Notes: generated by a model not told the origin, from the sequence alone. Positions 6,965 through 17,786 are shown, counted from the stretch's first letter. The stretch: 31,599 bases of DNA from Nocardiopsis sp. NRRL B-16309 (GCF_001279585.1 NZ_LGEC01000094.1:1-31599), one strand, 5' to 3'. A program made the numbers and translations.

Positions 6965-8542
6965 CTGACCAGCACAGAAGTTCCTACGACAACCACCACC
7001 ACGTTCCGCGACCTCGGTGTCAGTACCGAACTCGCCGACGCCCTGGAGGCCGAGGGGATCGTCGAACCGTTCCCCATCCAGGAGCTCGCGCTCCCGATCG
7101 CCCTCCACGGCAGCGACATCATCGGGCAGGCGCGTACCGGCACCGGCAAGACCCTGGCCTTCGGCCTTCCGCTACTGCAGCGGTCACAGGCGGCCCCCGG
7201 GACGCCCAAGCGGCCCCGCGCCCTCGTCGTGGTCCCCACCCGTGAGCTGGCCATCCAGGTCGCCGCGGACCTGACCACCGCGAGCAAGCGCAGCGGCACC
7301 CGCATCCTCACCGTCTACGGCGGCCGTTCCTACGAGCCGCAGATCAACGGCCTCAAGGAGGGCGTCGACGTGGTCGTCGGCACCCCGGGCCGCCTGCTGG
7401 ACCTGGAGAACCAGAAGCACCTGCGCCTGGACGAGGTGTCCGCGGTGGTCCTGGACGAGGCCGACAAGATGCTCGACCTCGGCTTCCTGCCCGACATCGA
7501 GCGCATCCTCACCAAGATCCCGACCGAGCGCCAGGTCATGCTCTTCTCGGCCACGATGCCGAGCGAGATCGTCTCGCTCTCGCGCAAGTACCTGCGGCAG
7601 CCGACCAACGTGCGCGCCGGGGACGACGACGAGATCGACGGCTCCGCCATCACCGGGACGATCACGCAGCACGCGTTCCGTACCCACCAGATGGACAAGA
7701 TCGAGATGCTCGCCCGCCTGCTGCAGGCGGAGGACCACGGCCAGAGCATGGTGTTCTGCCAGACCAAGCGGGCCTGCGACCGGGTGGCCGGCGACCTCAA
7801 GGAGCGCGGCTTCGCCGCCGCGGCCGTCCACGGCGACCTCGGGCAGAGCCAGCGCGAGCGCGCCCTGCGGGCCTTCCGCAACGGCAAGATCAACATCCTG
7901 GTCGCCACGGACGTGGCCGCCCGCGGGCTGGACGTGGACGACGTCACGCACGTCGTCAACTACGAGACGCCCGAGGACGAGAAGACCTACACCCACCGCA
8001 TCGGCCGGACCGGCCGCGCGGGCCGCACCGGAACCGCCGTCACCTTCGTCGACTGGCGCGAGATGCCGCGGTGGAAGCTGATCAACACCGCGCTCGACCT
8101 GCCGTTCGCCGAGCCGGAGGAGACCTACTCCACCTCGCCGCACTTCTTCGAGGCGCTGCGGATCCCCAAGGGGACCAAGGGCAGACTCGCCGCGGACAAG
8201 CGCACGCACGCCGGTCTGGAGGCCGAGGAGGTCGAGGACATCGGCGACACCGGTGCTCCGCGCGGCGCCAAGCGCGACCGTGACGGCGGCAGGCGCGACG
8301 GCGACCAGGAGCGCGAGCGCTCCCGCGGCCGGAACCGCTCCCGGCGCCGCACCCGCGGTGGCGAGCGCGCAGGCTCCGAGTCGTCGGCCGACCGGACCGC
8401 TCCCGACACCTCCCCGAAGGCGTCCTCGGCACCGGCCCGCGACTCCCGTGACAGCGCCTCCTCCGAGGAGGGCACGCGCCGGGTCCGCCGCCGTCGCCGT
8501 ACCCGTGGCGGTGCCGCGCGTCGGGACCCCGAGAACACCTGA
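6965..8542 (+). CDS. DEAD-box ATP-dependent RNA helicase (CTG start)
   Basis: The 525-residue protein has every core motif: Q motif (FRDLGV ... PFPIQ), I ARTGTGKT, Ia PTRELA, Ib TPGR, II DEAD, III SAT, IV VFCQTKRA, V ARGLDV and VI HRIGRTGRAGRTG. A C-terminal tail of about 130 residues is rich in Arg, Ser and Gly, with RSRGRNRSRRRTRGG and RRVRRRRRTRGG, an RNA-binding extension. It unwinds RNA, probably in ribosome assembly or mRNA turnover in the cold. The first ATG in frame (7229) lies after motif I and cannot be the start. A TGA at 6959 closes the frame upstream. The only usable start before the Q motif is CTG 6965, preceded by GGAGG at eight-base spacing, so I annotate a CTG start. A weak hairpin (8550-8572) follows the stop. 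Confidence 0.93.
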   Translation: MTSTEVPTTTTTTFRDLGVSTELADALEAEGIVEPFPIQELALPIALHGSDIIGQARTGTGKTLAFGLPLLQRSQAAPGTPKRPRALVVVPTRELAIQVAADLTTASKRSGTRILTVYGGRSYEPQINGLKEGVDVVVGTPGRLLDLENQKHLRLDEVSAVVLDEADKMLDLGFLPDIERILTKIPTERQVMLFSATMPSEIVSLSRKYLRQPTNVRAGDDDEIDGSAITGTITQHAFRTHQMDKIEMLARLLQAEDHGQSMVFCQTKRACDRVAGDLKERGFAAAAVHGDLGQSQRERALRAFRNGKINILVATDVAARGLDVDDVTHVVNYETPEDEKTYTHRIGRTGRAGRTGTAVTFVDWREMPRWKLINTALDLPFAEPEETYSTSPHFFEALRIPKGTKGRLAADKRTHAGLEAEEVEDIGDTGAPRGAKRDRDGGRRDGDQERERSRGRNRSRRRTRGGERAGSESSADRTAPDTSPKASSAPARDSRDSASSEEGTRRVRRRRRTRGGAARRDPENT

Positions 8543-8549
8543 CCCCCGA

Positions 8550-8572
8550 GGCGCCTGCCGCCGGCGGGCGCC
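8550..8572 (+). terminator. Possible terminator after the helicase gene
   Basis: GGCGCCTGCCG pairs with CGGCGGGCGCC, allowing one T-G wobble. The loop is very tight, so the inner pairs must open. It begins eight bases past the stop. Confidence 0.4.
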
Positions 8573-8725
8573 CCGGCCGACCGAACACGAGCGGGCACCG
8601 CGTGTCTCCGCGGTCCCGCCGCCCGTGACCGCCCCGGCGACCAGCACGACCGGACGCCGGGGACGACTGGCGCGGCGGGCGGCGGTGGGGGATCGCCCGC
8701 CGACGATGCCCTAGGGTTGCCCGAC

Positions 8726-9634
8726 GTGAGTACACCTCAGTTCCTTTCCCTGCCGCCGGGAGTGCGGCGCACGGACCTGCCGCTGGCCCATGGGCCGGTG
8801 GCCGCGCTGCGCGCCATGCCCACCTCCGGTGGCACCGAGTTGGCCCCCGCTGTCCTGGTGCACGGCTTCACCGGCAGCAAGGAGGACTTCATCGCCCTCC
8901 TCCAGAGCCTCGCCCAGGCCGGCCGGGAAGTGGTCGCCATCGACCTGCCCGGCACCTACGAGTCGCCCGGGCCCGAGACCCTGGACCCGGCCCCCGGCAC
9001 TCCGCGTCCCGACTACCGCCTGTCCTCCCTGGGCGCCGTGGTCGGCGAGGTCGTCGACCAGGTCGGCGACGGCGGCCCGGTCCACCTGGTGGGCCACTCC
9101 TTCGGCGGGCTGGTGGTCCGGGAGACGGCCCTGGCCGAGAACGCCGGGCTGGCCTCGCTCACCCTCATGTGCAGCGGCCCCGCCGCGCTGGAGGGGCCGG
9201 GCGCGGTCAACGCGCGCAACCTCATCGCCGCACTGTCGATGGACCCCACCTCCACCCGGCTCGAAGAGCTGTGGGTGGAGCGGTTCGAGGCCGTGGCCGG
9301 CGATCGCACCCCCGACCCCGAGATCCGCGAGTTCCTGCGCGCCCGGCTGCTGTCGAGCAGCGCGCAGGGGCTCATCCACACCGCCGAGGACCTGCTGGGG
9401 GCCGACGACCGCGTCGCCGAGCTGGCCGCGCTGCGCCTGCCCACCCTGGTGCTCTACGGCGAGAACGACGACGCCTGGCCGCCGGACACGCAGGACTCCA
9501 TGGCCAAGCGCCTGGGCGCCAAGCGCCTGGTGGTCCCGGGCGCGGGGCACTCCCCCAACGTGGAGGCCCCCGAGACGACCTCCAGCGCGCTCACCGCGTT
9601 CTGGAACGAGACCGAGTCCGTGGGCCGCCGCTGA
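8726..9634 (+). CDS. Alpha/beta-fold hydrolase
   Basis: The 302-residue protein has the classical fold markers: oxyanion region VLVHGFTGSKEDF, nucleophile elbow GHSFGG with S125, acid in LYGENDDAWPP (D248 or D249) and base in PGAGHSPN (H275). It is cytosolic, with no signal peptide. The substrate cannot be named; esterase, lipase or C-C hydrolase roles are all possible. TTG 8717 is in frame, but GTG 8726 is preferred. TAGGGT at 8712-8717, nine bases before the GTG, could be a -10 giving a near-leaderless message; the AGGG within it could otherwise be a weak ribosome binding site. It converges on the MBL-fold gene across a long perfect hairpin. Confidence 0.88.
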   Translation: MSTPQFLSLPPGVRRTDLPLAHGPVAALRAMPTSGGTELAPAVLVHGFTGSKEDFIALLQSLAQAGREVVAIDLPGTYESPGPETLDPAPGTPRPDYRLSSLGAVVGEVVDQVGDGGPVHLVGHSFGGLVVRETALAENAGLASLTLMCSGPAALEGPGAVNARNLIAALSMDPTSTRLEELWVERFEAVAGDRTPDPEIREFLRARLLSSSAQGLIHTAEDLLGADDRVAELAALRLPTLVLYGENDDAWPPDTQDSMAKRLGAKRLVVPGAGHSPNVEAPETTSSALTAFWNETESVGRR

Positions 9635-9650
9635 GCCCGTCCCTCCCGGA

Positions 9651-9703
9651 CCGCACACGACGGCGCCGCCACCCGATGCGGGTGGCGGCGCCGTCGTGTG
9701 CGG
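9651..9703. terminator. Perfect 24-bp stem between convergent genes
   Basis: The arms at 9651-9674 and 9680-9703 are exact reverse complements, CCGCACACGACGGCGCCGCC plus ACCC and its complement, around a five-base loop GATGC. It sits between the hydrolase stop (9634) and the MBL-fold gene stop (9744) and can stop both transcripts. There is no T tract. Confidence 0.85.
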
Positions 9704-9743
9704 GCGGGACCGGTTCCGTGGCGCCCCGCCGGAGCGCGGAGGG

Positions 9744-10775
9744 TCAGACCCAGGAGTCGAAGTTGGCGTTCTCGGCCGCGATGGTGGTGGCCGGGCCCTG
9801 GTCCGGCAGCACGCGGGTCTCGCCGGGCAGCGACAGCAGGGCCTCGCCGATGGAGGCGAGCTGCTTGCTGTAGTCGATGGCGCTGTCGCCGACCTTGCCG
9901 GGCTCGCCCTTGCGCAGGGTGTCACCGCTGAAGACCACGCCGAGCGAGTTGATGTAGTAGCCGACGCTGCCGGGCGAGGTGCCGGGCAGGGCGATGACGT
10001 CCACCCGCAGGTCGCCGATCTGGAAGGAGCCCTCGCCCTCGACCTCGATCTCGGGGCGGTGCTCGGCGCCGTGGAAGCGCCGCCAGATGCGCATCTCGCG
10101 CGGGTGCAGGGCGATGTCGGCGTCGCCCTCCTCGGCGACCTTGATGGCCGACTCGATGTGGGGGCTGTAGCCGTTGGTGCAGGCCACGAGGTAGATCTCG
10201 CGGTCCCCGACGGCCTTGAGGATGGCGTCGGCGTCGTGGGCGGGGTCGATGACGATGACGCCGTCGTCGTCGGCGTCCACGATCCAGGTGTTGCTGACGA
10301 TCTCGTGCTTGGTGCCGTCGAACTCGAAGACGCCCTCGGAGCGCACCCGGGTGATGCCCGAGGAGTCGGGGCCGGTCACACCGGGCTCGGGCGCGCCCTC
10401 GTCGTCGAACACGTCGTCGCTCGCCGCCGCCTTGGCGGGCTCGTCGTCGGCCTCGGCCTCGTCGTCCTCGGAGCCGGTGTCCTCGTCGGACTTCTCGGCC
10501 TTCCCGGAGTCGGCGGCCTCGGCGTCGTCCTCGGTCTTGTCAGTGGCCTCGGTCTTGTCGGCGGCCACGGCGTCGCCGGACTCGTCGGCGTCGTCCTCCG
10601 TGTCGGAGTCGGCCTTCTCAGCCTTCTCGGCCTCGGCGCTCTTCTCGGCCGCGGCGGCGGTCTCCTCGGAGTCGGTCTCCTCCTCGACCTCCTCCTGGGT
10701 GTCCACCGCGCCCTCCGCAGCGGAACCGGTGGCCTCCTGGCCGTCCTGCTTCTTCGACTTCCGCTTCCAGAACAC
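9744..10775 (-). CDS. MBL-fold protein with degenerate metal site and acidic tail
   Basis: The 343-residue protein has two parts. Residues 1-130 are a low-complexity Glu/Asp/Ala/Lys segment, after a basic WKRKSKK start, that is probably disordered. Residues about 135-343 follow a glyoxalase-II-like metallo-beta-lactamase fold: VIVIDPAHD, VACTNGYSPHIE, LPGTSPGSVGYY, VVFSGDTL and VLPDQGPATTIAAE. In active relatives these read THGHxDH, PGHTPGS, SGDxL and PGHGPxT. Here the ligands are changed to Asn, Tyr and Pro in the first motif, Thr in the second and Gln in the last; only the final His of motif one (H206) and D285 remain. It is therefore probably not a normal metallo-hydrolase. The start is GTG 10775, with GAAAGG nine bases upstream; the longer open frame to 10913 lacks support. 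Confidence 0.85.
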   Translation of the reverse strand: MFWKRKSKKQDGQEATGSAAEGAVDTQEEVEEETDSEETAAAAEKSAEAEKAEKADSDTEDDADESGDAVAADKTEATDKTEDDAEAADSGKAEKSDEDTGSEDDEAEADDEPAKAAASDDVFDDEGAPEPGVTGPDSSGITRVRSEGVFEFDGTKHEIVSNTWIVDADDDGVIVIDPAHDADAILKAVGDREIYLVACTNGYSPHIESAIKVAEEGDADIALHPREMRIWRRFHGAEHRPEIEVEGEGSFQIGDLRVDVIALPGTSPGSVGYYINSLGVVFSGDTLRKGEPGKVGDSAIDYSKQLASIGEALLSLPGETRVLPDQGPATTIAAENANFDSWV

Positions 10776-10976
10776 GGTGTCAGACCTTTCGTTCAAGCTG
10801 GTATGGGTGCGCTTCGACCATTGTGGCGGCACGCCGACTGTGGTCGTACCGTACCGTTCCCCGGGTGCTCGGCCAATGCCGGTCGAAGCACGACCGGGAG
10901 GAGGCACGGTCACGGCCGTCCGAGGCGCGGTCAGTCCGGTCCGGGCACGGTCCCGCCGCCGGCGGGGCGCACCGCG

Positions 10977-11852
10977 TCAGCCGCGCAGGAGAGTGGCCCC
11001 CGTGGCGGGTGCGGTCAGCGCCTCGAAGGCCTCCGGGTCCGTGGTCCGGCAGCCGAGCCGGCGACCGGTCAGGCTGCCGTGGTCGTCACTGGATCCGGTG
11101 ACCACCACGCCCAGGTCCGCGGCCACGCCCCGCCACTGCTTGGTCTGGGCGCGGTTGTGCGAGGGGTGGTCGGCCTCGATGGCGCCGAGCCCCGCCGCGA
11201 CCATGCGTTCGACCAGGTCGACCGGTACGGCGCCGTTGAGGGAGCCCTCCGCGCGCGCCGGGTGCGCCAGGGAGCACACTCCGCCCGCCGCGCGCACCAG
11301 CTCCACCGCCCGGACCGGGTCGAGCGCGTAGCGCGCGGCGTAGGCGGGCCCTCCCGAGCCGATCCACTTGTCGAACGCGTCCTGCACGTCCCTGGCCGCG
11401 CCCGCCTCGACCACGGCGCGGGCCAGGTGGGGACGGCCGATCGTGTTGGCGTCGGCGTACTCGTCGTGGCCCGCCCCGGCGATCTGGAGCACCCGCTCCC
11501 AGGTGACCTCCACCCCGAGCGCGCGGAGCTTGTCCACCATCTCGCGGGCCCGCGAGGCCCGGTCGGAGCGGATCCGGACCAGCTCACCGGACAGCCCGGG
11601 GTGGTCCGGGTCGAAGAGGTAGGAGACCAGGTGGACGCTGGAGCCCGCGTGGGCGCAGGACAGCTCCATCCCGGGCACGAGGGTGAAACCGGCGGGCAGG
11701 TGGGCCGCGGCCTCCTTCAGCCCCCCGACGGTGTCGTGGTCGGTCAGGGCGAGGACGTCCAGGCCCGCGGCGACCGCGTGGCCGACGACGTCGGCGGGGA
11801 CGTCGGTCCCGTCCGAGACGGAACTGTGGGAGTGCAGGTCGATACGTTTCAC
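10977..11852 (-). CDS. PHP-domain phosphoesterase (YciV/RNase AM type)
   Basis: The 291-residue protein has the PHP metal-binding motifs in order: DLHSHSSVSDG (5-15), ALTDHDT, GMELSC, GRPHLARA, SLAHPAR and SSDDHG near the end. Size and motifs match the TrpH/YciV group, which includes 3',5'-nucleotide bisphosphate phosphatase and the 5'-to-3' exonuclease RNase AM. A role in nucleotide salvage or RNA 5'-end trimming is likely. The start is GTG 11852. It lies 55 bp downstream of the DUF6758 gene on the same strand, and the two are probably cotranscribed. Confidence 0.9.
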   Translation of the reverse strand: MKRIDLHSHSSVSDGTDVPADVVGHAVAAGLDVLALTDHDTVGGLKEAAAHLPAGFTLVPGMELSCAHAGSSVHLVSYLFDPDHPGLSGELVRIRSDRASRAREMVDKLRALGVEVTWERVLQIAGAGHDEYADANTIGRPHLARAVVEAGAARDVQDAFDKWIGSGGPAYAARYALDPVRAVELVRAAGGVCSLAHPARAEGSLNGAVPVDLVERMVAAGLGAIEADHPSHNRAQTKQWRGVAADLGVVVTGSSDDHGSLTGRRLGCRTTDPEAFEALTAPATGATLLRG

Positions 11853-11907
11853 CGGGCGATTGTACGTAAGTCGCGGCGCGCCGGCGGCCCCGGAGCCGTA
11901 CGGCCGG

Positions 11908-12573
11908 TCACTCCTCGGCGGGACGCGGCTTGAGGTGCCGGGTCAGAAAGGGGCTGATCGCGCCGAACGGCGGTTCCAGCCCCACTCCCCCGTCCTTGAT
12001 GTCGCGCAGGTCCCGCAGGGCGTTGATCTCGCACATGAGCAGGCCGGTGTCGGCGGAGGCGAACACCAGCCACAGCCAGTGGGCGAGCGCCTCGCCGGCG
12101 TAGACCGCGCGGTCGCGGCCCACGTCCAGGTTCCACAGGGCGATCTCGTGGCCGTCGAAGCGGACCTTGGCGCTGGGCGCGGCCTGGTCGAAACCGTCAC
12201 CGGGGTCGGGGCCCTCCAGCCCGGCCAGGCGTGCGCCGAGCCCCACCCCGGGGTCCTCGGCGACGATCGCCGCCTCGCCGATGCCGCCCAGCGGTCCCGG
12301 TCCGGACAGTGCGACGACGGTGGCGACGGCGCCGGAGCGCTCGTCACCGGCCTCGGCGAAGCCGGTCACGACCCAACCGGTGGGCAGCGGCCACGGGATC
12401 CACACCGGGACCCGGGCCTGCGGCAGGAGTGCTTCGAGCGCGGCCGTCCCCGGCGCGCGGACCTCCTGCAGAGGCGCCACCCGCCCGTGAACGGCACACT
12501 GCCAGGCGCTGGTCCACAGCCCTGGAGGCTGGACCGCGCGCCCGCACCGTGGACACGATGGTTCGGTCTTCAT
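11908..12573 (-). CDS. DUF6758-family protein with N-terminal zinc ribbon
   Basis: The 221-residue soluble protein begins MKTEPSCPRCGRAVQPPGLW and has Cys/His at 7, 10, 26 and 29 (CPRC ... CAVH), suggesting a small zinc ribbon. Then follow VPVWIPWPLPTGWVVTGF, ALSGPGPLGGIGE and a GLGARLAGLEGPDPG block that I recognise from the actinomycete family called DUF6758. Function is unknown. The same pair with a PHP phosphoesterase gene is familiar in Streptomyces. ATG 12573 begins at the zinc motif. The gene is the first of a two-gene minus-strand unit, just after the typA terminator. Confidence 0.82.
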   Translation of the reverse strand: MKTEPSCPRCGRAVQPPGLWTSAWQCAVHGRVAPLQEVRAPGTAALEALLPQARVPVWIPWPLPTGWVVTGFAEAGDERSGAVATVVALSGPGPLGGIGEAAIVAEDPGVGLGARLAGLEGPDPGDGFDQAAPSAKVRFDGHEIALWNLDVGRDRAVYAGEALAHWLWLVFASADTGLLMCEINALRDLRDIKDGGVGLEPPFGAISPFLTRHLKPRPAEE

Positions 12574-12612
12574 GCTGGTAGCGGTCTACCCGGCTGACCT
12601 GGACGGAAACGC

Positions 12613-12648
12613 CTCGTGGGCGGGTCGCGAAGGCGACCCGCCCACGAG
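12613..12648 (-). terminator. Strong terminator after typA
   Basis: A 16-bp perfect stem (12613-12628 with 12633-12648) has a GAAG loop on the plus strand. Reading from typA, it is followed by GCGTTTCC. It separates typA from the DUF6758-PHP unit. Confidence 0.85.
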
Positions 12649-12689
12649 CGGTGCACGGCGGTCGGCGGCCCTCGGGCCGCCGAGCCCGA

Positions 12690-14582
<1,893 letters not shown>

Positions 14583-14691
14583 GGGAAAGTCTCGATCTCC
14601 TGGTACTGGGTAGAGACCGCAGAATGCCACGGCCCGTCGCCAGTTTATGCGGTCAAAGCGGTCTGATGGGGAAACGTGCAGGTCGCCCGGA

Positions 14692-15132
14692 TCACCGAGC
14701 GGCCCTCGGCGACGGTTCTCCGGCGGTGAGGATCGCCGCCAGCGGGTCGAGGAACGGCACGTCGGCGGGCAGCCAGTCCAGGCCGGGCAGCTCGTCGGCC
14801 GAGAGCCAGCGCAGGGACAGGTGTTCCAGCGGTCGCGGTTCTCCCTCGACCAGGTCGGCCCGCCACAACTGGAGCACGGCGGGGCGCGTCCGCCCGGCGT
14901 CGGGCGCCGGGAAGGGCGCGTCGGCGCCGACCTGGTGCAGGGGGCGCACGCGTACGCCCAGTTCCTCGAAGCACTCGCGGGCGACCGCGTCGGCGGCCGA
15001 CTCCCCGGGGTCGGCCTTGCCGCCGGGGAACTCCCAGCGGCCGCGCAGGGCGCGCGGTTCGGCGCGCTGGGCGGCCAGGACGCGGCCGTCCCGGATGATG
15101 GCCGCCGCCGCCACGATGAGTGTCTGGTGCAC
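14692..15132 (-). CDS. mutT: Nudix hydrolase, MutT type
   Basis: The 146-residue protein carries a complete Nudix box, GKADPGESAADAVARECFEE followed by LGV, fitting GX5EX7REX2EEXGU. It also has the WEFPGGK lead-in and AAAAIIRDGRVLAAQRA strand of MutT-type 8-oxo-dGTP diphosphatases. Such enzymes remove oxidised nucleotides from the pool. Nudix substrates are hard to predict, so 8-oxo-dGTP is likely but not proven. GTG 15132 is the natural first residue. It lies 109 bp upstream of typA on the same strand. Confidence 0.87.
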   Translation of the reverse strand: MHQTLIVAAAAIIRDGRVLAAQRAEPRALRGRWEFPGGKADPGESAADAVARECFEELGVRVRPLHQVGADAPFPAPDAGRTRPAVLQLWRADLVEGEPRPLEHLSLRWLSADELPGLDWLPADVPFLDPLAAILTAGEPSPRAAR

Positions 15133-15533
15133 GCGCCCACACTAGGGGGTTTCGCGCGATGGCTCACCCCGCGGCAGGGTGCGGGGGCCTGGAGGAGCCG
15201 AAGTCACCCTGGCCGTGGGCGACCCGAGGGTCCGAAGGACCCGCCGCAGCAGGGACCCGAGGACCCGGGGCCCGGGGGACCCGGCGAGGACCCGGCCTTG
15301 GAGCAGGGGATCCGAAGGACCCGGCCTTACCGCGGGGACCCGGAGGGCCCGGCCCGGCCGCGCGGAGGACCGGGCGTCCGGGCCGGGGCTGCCGCCGCTC
15401 TCCGAGGGGAGTGGAGAGAGCGCGACGTCCGGGAAGGGCTCTGGCCGTACGCCGGAGGTCCCGGCGGACGCCGCCGAGCCTAGGCGGCTCCGGAGCGGCC
15501 GTGGGGCGGTGTCACCGAAGGTTCGGCGGGATT
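15133..15533. repeat. Gene-free stretch of degenerate GGACCC repeats
   Basis: The 400 bp between mutT and recD2 contain a low-complexity run (about 15205-15370) with many copies of GGACCC or its near forms. They include the palindrome GGGTCC-GAA-GGACCC and two copies of a GGACCCGGCCTT block. No convincing gene is present on either strand. It could form several alternative hairpins downstream of recD2, which ends at 15534. Confidence 0.55.
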
Positions 15534-17786
15534 TCACGGTGCGGGGGCCGGGGCGTCGGCCCGTCCTCCCTCCCGGGCCGTGCGCAGCCGGTGCGCCAGG
15601 GCGGTGTGCCGGCGCCCGGAGGAGGCGTTGCGGACCGCCTGGGCGATGGCGCGGCGCGACCCGACCAGGACCACGAGTCTCTTCGCCCGGGTGATGGCGG
15701 TGTAGAGCAGGTTGCGCTGGAGCATCATCCACGCGCTGGTGGTGACGGGGATGACGACCGCCGGGTATTCGCTGCCCTGGGAGCGGTGCACGGTGATGGC
15801 GTAGGCGTGGGCGAGCTCGTCGAGTTCGGCGAAGTCGTAGGTGACGTCCTCGTCCTCGTCGGTGCGCACGCCGACCTCCTGCGCGACGGTGTCGATGCCG
15901 GTCACCACGCCCATGGTTCCGTTGAACACCCCGTTGCGCCCCTTGTCGTAGTTGTTGCGGATCTGCGTGACCTTGTCGCCCACCCGGAACACGCGGCCGC
16001 CGAAGCGCTTCTCCGGGACGTCCTCCGCCGGGGGCGTGACCGCGGCCTGCAGGGCCGTGTTGAGCCCGGCGGCTCCGGCGGGGCCGCCCTTCATCGGGGT
16101 GAGCACCTGGACGTCGCGGCGCGGGTCGAGGCCGAAGCGGCGCGGGATGCGGCGCGCGACCACGTCGACGGTGACCTCGGCCGCGCTCTCGGCGTCCTCG
16201 CAGGGGAAGAGGAAGAAGTCGTCCAGGCCCTGGACCAGCGGCGGCTCCCCGGTGTTGACCCGGTGGGCGTTGCTGACCACCCCGGACTGCTGGGCCTGCC
16301 GGAAGACGTGGGTCAGCCGCACGCTCGGAACGGGCGACCCGTCGTCGAGCAGGTCCCGCAGGACCTGGCCGGCGCCCACAGAGGGCAGCTGGTCGACGTC
16401 GCCGACGAACAACAGGTGCGCGCCCGGCGGCACGGCCTTGACCAGCTTGTTGGCCAGGATGAGGTCGAGCATCGACGCCTCGTCCACCACCAGGAGGTCG
16501 CAGTCGAGCGGGTGGTCGCGGTCGTAGGCGGCCTCGCCTCCCGGGCGCAGCTCCAGCAGGCGGTGCACGGTGAGGGCGTCCACACCGGTCAGCTCGGTGA
16601 GCCGCTTGGCCGCCCGGCCGGTGGGCGCGGCCAGGACGACCTTGGCGTGCTTGGCGCGGGCCAGGGTGACGATGGAGGCGACGGTGAACGACTTGCCGCA
16701 GCCCGGCCCTCCGGTGAGCACGCACACCCGTCGGGTGAGCGCCGTGCGCACGGCCTCGCGCTGGGCCGCGGCGAGATCGGCGCGGGTCCGGCCGCGCAGC
16801 CACTCCAGGGCCACGTCCCAGTCGACCCCGGCGAAGGCGGGGAGCCGGTCCACGGGCGCGTCGAGCAGGGCGCGCAGGCCGCCGGTGAGTCCGATCTCGG
16901 CGCGGTGGAAGGGCAGCAGGTAGACCGCGCGCACCGGCTCGCCCTCGGGCCCGGGCACGGTCTCGCGGACCACGCCCTCGGTGGCCACCAGCTCGGCCAC
17001 GCACTCGATGACCAGCCCCGCCTCCACGCCGAGGATCTTCACCGCGGCGGAGATGAGGCGCTCCTCCGGCAGGTAGCAGTGGCCGTCGCCGGTGGACTCC
17101 GAGAGGGTGAACTGGATCCCCGCCATGACCCGCTGCGGGCTGTCGTGCGGGATGCCCACCGCCTGGGCGATGGTGTCGGCGGTCTTGAAGCCGATCCCCC
17201 ACACGTCCGTGGCCAGGCGGTAGGGCTCCTTCTGCACGACGTTGATGGACGCGTCGCCGTACTTCTTGTAGATGCGCACGGCCAGGGACGTGGTCACCTC
17301 CACCCCCTGGAGGAAGACCATGACCTCCTTGATCGCCTTCTGTTCCTCCCAGGCGTCGGCGATCAGCCGGGTGCGCTTGGGCCCCAGCCCCGGCACCTCG
17401 ATGAGCCGGTCGGGGGCGTCCTCGATGACGTCCAGGGCGTCGGTGCCGAAGTGGTCGACGATGCGTTCGGCCATCTTGGGCCCGATGCCCTTGATGAGGC
17501 CGGAGCCGAGGTAGCGGCGGATGCCCTGGACGGTGGCGGGCAGGACGGTGGTGTAGTCGTCCACCTGGAACTGGCGGCCGTACTGCGGGTGGGAGCCCCA
17601 CCGGCCGCGCATGCGCAGGGCCTCGCCCGGCTGGACCCCCGCCAGGGCGCCGACCACGGTGAGCAGGTCGTTGGCGCCCCGCCCGGTGTCGACCTTGGCC
17701 ACGGTGTAGCCGGTGTCCTCGTTGGCGTAGGTGATCCGTTCCAGGACGCCCTGGACGACGGCCGCCTTGGTGACGCTTCCGGTCAC
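15534..17786 (-). CDS. recD2: RecD2-type DNA helicase
   Basis: The 750-residue SF1B helicase matches RecD2 in length. An N-terminal OB-like region (about 10-85) is followed by helix-hairpin-helix repeats (LGSGLIKGIGPKMAERIV, LIEVPGLGPKRTRLIADAW). The motor then has Walker A GGPGCGKS (359-366), APTGRAAKRL, Walker B VVDEAS (433-438), GDVDQLPSVGAG, and motif VI region TVHRSQGSEYPAVVIPV. It moves 5' to 3' on DNA outside the RecBCD complex and acts in repair. The start is GTG 17786, with GGAGGAGGAGCC just upstream. The YjbR-type gene lies 87 bp upstream on the same strand. The last residues (DAPAPAP) are low complexity. Confidence 0.95.
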   Translation of the reverse strand: MTGSVTKAAVVQGVLERITYANEDTGYTVAKVDTGRGANDLLTVVGALAGVQPGEALRMRGRWGSHPQYGRQFQVDDYTTVLPATVQGIRRYLGSGLIKGIGPKMAERIVDHFGTDALDVIEDAPDRLIEVPGLGPKRTRLIADAWEEQKAIKEVMVFLQGVEVTTSLAVRIYKKYGDASINVVQKEPYRLATDVWGIGFKTADTIAQAVGIPHDSPQRVMAGIQFTLSESTGDGHCYLPEERLISAAVKILGVEAGLVIECVAELVATEGVVRETVPGPEGEPVRAVYLLPFHRAEIGLTGGLRALLDAPVDRLPAFAGVDWDVALEWLRGRTRADLAAAQREAVRTALTRRVCVLTGGPGCGKSFTVASIVTLARAKHAKVVLAAPTGRAAKRLTELTGVDALTVHRLLELRPGGEAAYDRDHPLDCDLLVVDEASMLDLILANKLVKAVPPGAHLLFVGDVDQLPSVGAGQVLRDLLDDGSPVPSVRLTHVFRQAQQSGVVSNAHRVNTGEPPLVQGLDDFFLFPCEDAESAAEVTVDVVARRIPRRFGLDPRRDVQVLTPMKGGPAGAAGLNTALQAAVTPPAEDVPEKRFGGRVFRVGDKVTQIRNNYDKGRNGVFNGTMGVVTGIDTVAQEVGVRTDEDEDVTYDFAELDELAHAYAITVHRSQGSEYPAVVIPVTTSAWMMLQRNLLYTAITRAKRLVVLVGSRRAIAQAVRNASSGRRHTALAHRLRTAREGGRADAPAPAP

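Noticed and set aside
8790..11933. A 1047-residue plus-strand frame
   Set aside because: It shadows the hydrolase in another frame and runs antisense to the MBL-fold and PHP genes, which have clear motifs.
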